Below, piece by piece: positions 61,150-64,000 of a stretch of DNA of 64,000 bases. Position 1 is the stretch's first letter, and every line of letters starts with the position of its first letter. Position numbers and translations under genes: made by a program. The notes beneath the pieces were generated by a model. The model saw nothing but the letters and a program-made list of their open reading frames with translations, was not told the origin of the DNA and searched no databases. Location: contig NZ_JACXAE010000086.1 of NCBI RefSeq assembly GCF_014698965.1, positions 124,001-188,000 on the forward strand. The letters run 5' to 3'. Source of the DNA: Iningainema tapete BLCC-T55. GTDB taxonomy: Bacteria; Cyanobacteriota; Cyanobacteriia; Cyanobacteriales; Nostocaceae.

Positions 61150-62163
61150 ATGGAGACTTTAGAATATTTCTTACCCCAGGTATGGTTTGTCATTTTGGCT
61201 TTGTTTCTCTTCCTCTACGTCATGCTAGATGGATTTGACTTAGGAGTAGGTATCCTGTCACTCACCTCCTCAGATGATGAACGTCGGGGTATACTAATGA
61301 CCAGCTTGAGCAACATTTGGGATGCCAACGAAACCTGGTTAGTACTCATGGGAGGAGGTCTTTTTGGTGCATTTCCCCTAGCTTATAGTACCATCCTCAG
61401 TGCCTTGTACATCCCCATTCTCACAATGATCTTCGGGTTCATATTTAGAGGAGTAGCTTTTGAGTTTCGCGAACTCGCAAACCGAAAACTATTTTGGAAC
61501 TTTGCCTTTGGTGCAGGAAGTTTCGTTGCCGCCTTGGGGCAAGGATTTGCACTTGGCGCTGTGCTAAAAGGTATCTCTGTAGATAAAACGGGACACTTTA
61601 TCGGCACATCGTGGGATTGGTTGAGTTGGCAATCAGTATTAGTAGCATTGACATTAATTCAAGCATACGTCCTGATTGGTTCAACTTATCTAGTTTGGAA
61701 AACCACAGGCGAATTACAAGCAACTCACTATAAAACTGCTAAACTTGCCGCTTGGACAACATTAATTGGCGCAATTTTCATCACAGTATCGACACCGATA
61801 TTTTACGAAAGTGCCAGAGCGCGTTTGTTTCAACAGCCCCTAGTTTATATCTTTGCGACAATTCCCATACTTGGAGTCTTGCTAATATGGCAATTGTTGC
61901 AAAGCCTCAATCGTAAAGAAGAAAGAGCGCCTTTCGTCTGGACAATACTACTTTTTGTGCTGACATTTTTAGGGTTAGGATTGATCGTCTTTCCCTACAT
62001 CATTCCCACTCAAATTACCATTTACGAAGCTGCAGCCGATCCCAGTTCATTGGTAATTATGATTATCTTCATTGGCTTCCTCATCCCCGTGATGCTATTC
62101 TACAACCTCTACCAATATATTGTTTTCCGGGGTAAAGTTACTGGTGGACATTACGGCGGTTAA
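61150..62163 (+). CDS. cydB: Cytochrome bd quinol oxidase subunit II
   Basis: The 337-residue CydB-type protein has LPQVWFVILALFLFLYVMLDGFDLGVGIL and NIWDANETWLVLMGGGLFGAFPLAYSTIL, and about eight membrane helices. It scaffolds CydA. ATG follows the cydA stop after 8 bp with GGAG (61141-61144) between them, so the two are co-translated. It provides respiratory O2 scavenging, useful under high light or for heterocyst protection, though this is inference. Confidence 0.95.
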   Translation: METLEYFLPQVWFVILALFLFLYVMLDGFDLGVGILSLTSSDDERRGILMTSLSNIWDANETWLVLMGGGLFGAFPLAYSTILSALYIPILTMIFGFIFRGVAFEFRELANRKLFWNFAFGAGSFVAALGQGFALGAVLKGISVDKTGHFIGTSWDWLSWQSVLVALTLIQAYVLIGSTYLVWKTTGELQATHYKTAKLAAWTTLIGAIFITVSTPIFYESARARLFQQPLVYIFATIPILGVLLIWQLLQSLNRKEERAPFVWTILLFVLTFLGLGLIVFPYIIPTQITIYEAAADPSSLVIMIIFIGFLIPVMLFYNLYQYIVFRGKVTGGHYGG

Positions 62164-62265
62164 TGTACCTCGTACCTACCTCGTTCCCAGTCTCTGACTG
62201 GGAATGCCTACTTTGAGGCTCCGCCTCCTTTTCTTGCGACACCGCCACACCAGCATAACATTCAT

Positions 62266-63423
62266 ATGGCTCGTACAGGCTACACTCTACCAGTTTTTGC
62301 CGTCGCTGCGGCTAAGGCTGCTTTGATGCATTTGTGTACACCCCCCAACCCCCCTTATGAAGGGCGGCAAGGAGCTTGCGCTCTAGGGGAGCAAGCATTA
62401 TCAACACAAATCGATCTCCTTCCTGAAGTAGCAGAGATTCCGATTTCTCAGGTGGCTATTTTAGATAGTCATAGTGCCTTAGCTATTACACTCAGCGATC
62501 CTGGTGATAACTTAGATTTAACCCGCAATACGCCAATTTGGGCTTGGGTAAAGTTGTCTGAGCGAGGAGCGCAACCACCATTAATTTTAGTAGCAGGAGA
62601 GGGGTTAGGAAAAACAGCGTCTGGAGAATCAGCTATATATAGTTATGCTCGTCGTCTGTTTGATGCTAATTTATTACCACTGATTCCCACAAATTTAACT
62701 GCAACAGTAACGATTATTTTACCTGAAGGTCGTCAACTTGCTCAACGCACTTCTAATGAAGCTTTTGGTATATTGGAAGGGCTAGCTTTGTTAGGTACTA
62801 GTGGTATTTCTCAACCGCTCTCTGCAGCAGAGCATTTAGAAGAATTTCGTCAATCTTTGCAAGATAAAGTTAAAGTTTGTGCCGATATTGTATTCTGTAT
62901 TGGTAGTAATGGGATGCAGGTGGCTGAACGATTAGGCTTACCAAAACAAGCGATCGCACAAACTGGAAACTGGATAGGCGCTCTACTTGTAGAAGCTGGG
63001 TTAACAGGAGCAAATTCTGTCCTGTTGCTAGGATACCACGGCAAGCTGATTAAGTTGGCTGGTGGGATTTTTAACACTTCCAGTCATATAGCAGATGCTA
63101 AATTAGAAATTATGAGTGCTGCTGTTGTAGCCGTTGGCGGTAATATACAAGCTGTCCAAGCAGTCTTAGAAGCAAAGACTGCCGATGCTGCTCAGAAAAA
63201 ATTACGTGAACTTGGTTTAGCAGAATCCGTCTTTCGTCACCTAAGTGAAAAGATTAGTTACAAAGCACAAGCATACGTACAAAAATATGCTAATGCGTAT
63301 CTCAAAGTAGGTACTATTTTATTTGATCGCCAGGGTGAGATCATCTCTCAAGACTCGCAAGCAACAGAACTATTGACTTTACATTCCACACATAGACCAA
63401 ATCTGTCTCCCTATCACAGCTAA
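62266..63423 (+). CDS. cbiD: Cobalt-precorrin-5B (C1)-methyltransferase CbiD
   Basis: The 385-residue protein begins ARTGYTLPVFAVAAAKAALMHL. The CbiD marks are GEGLGKTASGESAIYSYARRLF, SNEAFGILEGLALLGTSGISQPLS and VLLLGYHGKLIKLAGGIFNTSSH. It methylates C1 of precorrin in the anaerobic cobalamin pathway, probably feeding pseudocobalamin synthesis. Residues about 24-43 (TPPNPPYEGRQGACALGEQ) are encoded by CCCCCAACCCCCC repeat DNA and look like an in-frame insertion. The last 45 bp overlap the convergent permease gene. Confidence 0.9.
   Translation: MARTGYTLPVFAVAAAKAALMHLCTPPNPPYEGRQGACALGEQALSTQIDLLPEVAEIPISQVAILDSHSALAITLSDPGDNLDLTRNTPIWAWVKLSERGAQPPLILVAGEGLGKTASGESAIYSYARRLFDANLLPLIPTNLTATVTIILPEGRQLAQRTSNEAFGILEGLALLGTSGISQPLSAAEHLEEFRQSLQDKVKVCADIVFCIGSNGMQVAERLGLPKQAIAQTGNWIGALLVEAGLTGANSVLLLGYHGKLIKLAGGIFNTSSHIADAKLEIMSAAVVAVGGNIQAVQAVLEAKTADAAQKKLRELGLAESVFRHLSEKISYKAQAYVQKYANAYLKVGTILFDRQGEIISQDSQATELLTLHSTHRPNLSPYHS
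62340..62392. repeat. Spacer-type repeat inserted in cbiD
   Basis: CCCCCCAACCCCCCTTATGA followed by AGGGCGGCAAGGAGCTTGCG resembles the CCCCCTTAATAAGGGGG family at 59420 and the hairpin at 40474 with its GCTTGCG loop. It encodes PPNPPYEGRQGACALG in the CbiD frame. Confidence 0.65.
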
Positions 63424-64000
63424 AGCCACACCAATCATCACCACAAGCGTCAGCTTACCACCAGGGACAAGCGTTTGCTCTATCCTACCTGAGTATAGTT
63501 GGCGTTGCTTCCAACAGATCAATGCCGGAATAATTCCAGCAAGAATTGAACTACTAAATGTTCCAGCGTAATCTAAGGCAGTGAGAAAAATGCCAGGATT
63601 AAGTGTCGAAAGACTTAGAGGTGGGAAGAGTATTAAAGAAAATAAGGGTAGGCGACGAGAAAGTTGATTTGGTGCTGGGGAAATATCTTTGAAGAAATCT
63701 AGTAAGCCGTAGACAAACCCGATGAAAGAAGTGGCGATCGCAAATTCAGAAAACACAGAGACAAGCACACCCAACAATTCTCCTGCCCCACCGTTACGGA
63801 GAGCTTGCAGAGGATCAAAAACAGCACCGCCAATTCCTTGAATTGTATCAGGACTGACGCTACCTAAAATCACAGCGTTCCACGCCAAGAACATGATTAA
63901 GGGAATTACAGAACCAATAATAATCGAAGAGCGAATTTTGCGCACATCTCCTTCTAGTTGAACCGTAACAACCGGAATAATATTGTGGAAAAATAGCGCC
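63379..64000 (-). CDS. Aromatic amino acid (tryptophan/tyrosine) permease family protein (partial)
   Basis: The frame runs off the right edge, so the N terminus is missing; 207 residues are visible. ALFFHNIIPVVTVQLEGDVRKIRSSIIIGSVIPL and MFLAWNAVILGSV are the hallmarks of the HAAAP family (TyrP/Mtr), followed by six helices, including ATSFIGFVYGLLDFFKD. The substrate is Trp or Tyr by family. Its 3' end overlaps cbiD by 45 bp in opposite direction. Confidence 0.85.
   Translation of the reverse strand, partial: ALFFHNIIPVVTVQLEGDVRKIRSSIIIGSVIPLIMFLAWNAVILGSVSPDTIQGIGGAVFDPLQALRNGGAGELLGVLVSVFSEFAIATSFIGFVYGLLDFFKDISPAPNQLSRRLPLFSLILFPPLSLSTLNPGIFLTALDYAGTFSSSILAGIIPALICWKQRQLYSGRIEQTLVPGGKLTLVVMIGVALAVIGRQIWSMCGM

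Overview
The window looks like chromosomal DNA of a filamentous, probably heterocyst-forming cyanobacterium (order Nostocales). Photosynthesis and clock genes support this: psbZ, a Psb35-like protein, the divinyl chlorophyllide reductase bciB, ldpA, and the acyl-lipid desaturases desA and desC. So do a GH100 neutral invertase, frequent GCGATCGC (HIP1) octamers, and heptameric GCTAAT-type short tandem repeats between genes. Genus and species cannot be fixed from the sequence alone. Gene density is typical, with about 55 credible protein genes, one tRNA-Gly(GCC), one likely structured guide RNA, and very many small palindromic repeats.

Layout. Positions 1-12 kb: a RelE-type toxin-antitoxin pair, an R3H/AAA ATPase, ldpA, a receiver-histidine kinase, signal peptidase I, a dihydroorotase homologue, a DHH-CBS-tRNA nucleotidyltransferase, psbZ and ribH. 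12-25 kb: tRNA-Gly, a membrane protein translationally coupled to a degenerate ProA homologue, desA/desC, a PLP lyase, a solitary half-size HsdS plus HsdM, a TAXI binding protein, a PhoX-like phosphatase and bciB. 25-32 kb is accessory DNA: a Uma2 nuclease, hicBA modules in different states of decay, a frameshifted WD40-J-domain gene and a 1.6-kb gene-poor gap. 31-39 kb: neutral invertase, rsmB, a TerB-like protein, psb35, a class A PBP with an arginine-rich tail, folK and a Nudix hydrolase. 39-52 kb: a surface-polysaccharide cluster (glycosyltransferases, sugar aminotransferase, cupin, methyltransferase, Wzt-type ABC ATPase) interrupted by an intact iscB with a structured upstream RNA. 52-64 kb: a MASE1-GGDEF-EAL protein, a transporter run (DUF1634, TauE, CadD-like, APC), cydAB, cbiD and an aromatic amino acid permease cut by the window end.

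The two strongest points for follow-up are as follows. (1) An IscB (Cas9-ancestor) gene has all its nuclease motifs, and the 240 bp upstream of it fold into a multi-branched RNA with an 8-bp long-range stem. This is a candidate omega-RNA-guided nuclease with no transposase nearby. (2) Small palindromic or MITE-like repeats have invaded both spacers and coding regions: in-frame insertions in ldpA, the CBS-nucleotidyltransferase and cbiD; a 77-bp TA-flanked element in a secreted-protein gene; and a dispersed repeat that truncates a hicA. Two enzymes (ProA-like, PyrC-like) lack a residue normally needed for catalysis. All calls were made by reading sequence and motifs; no database search was run.
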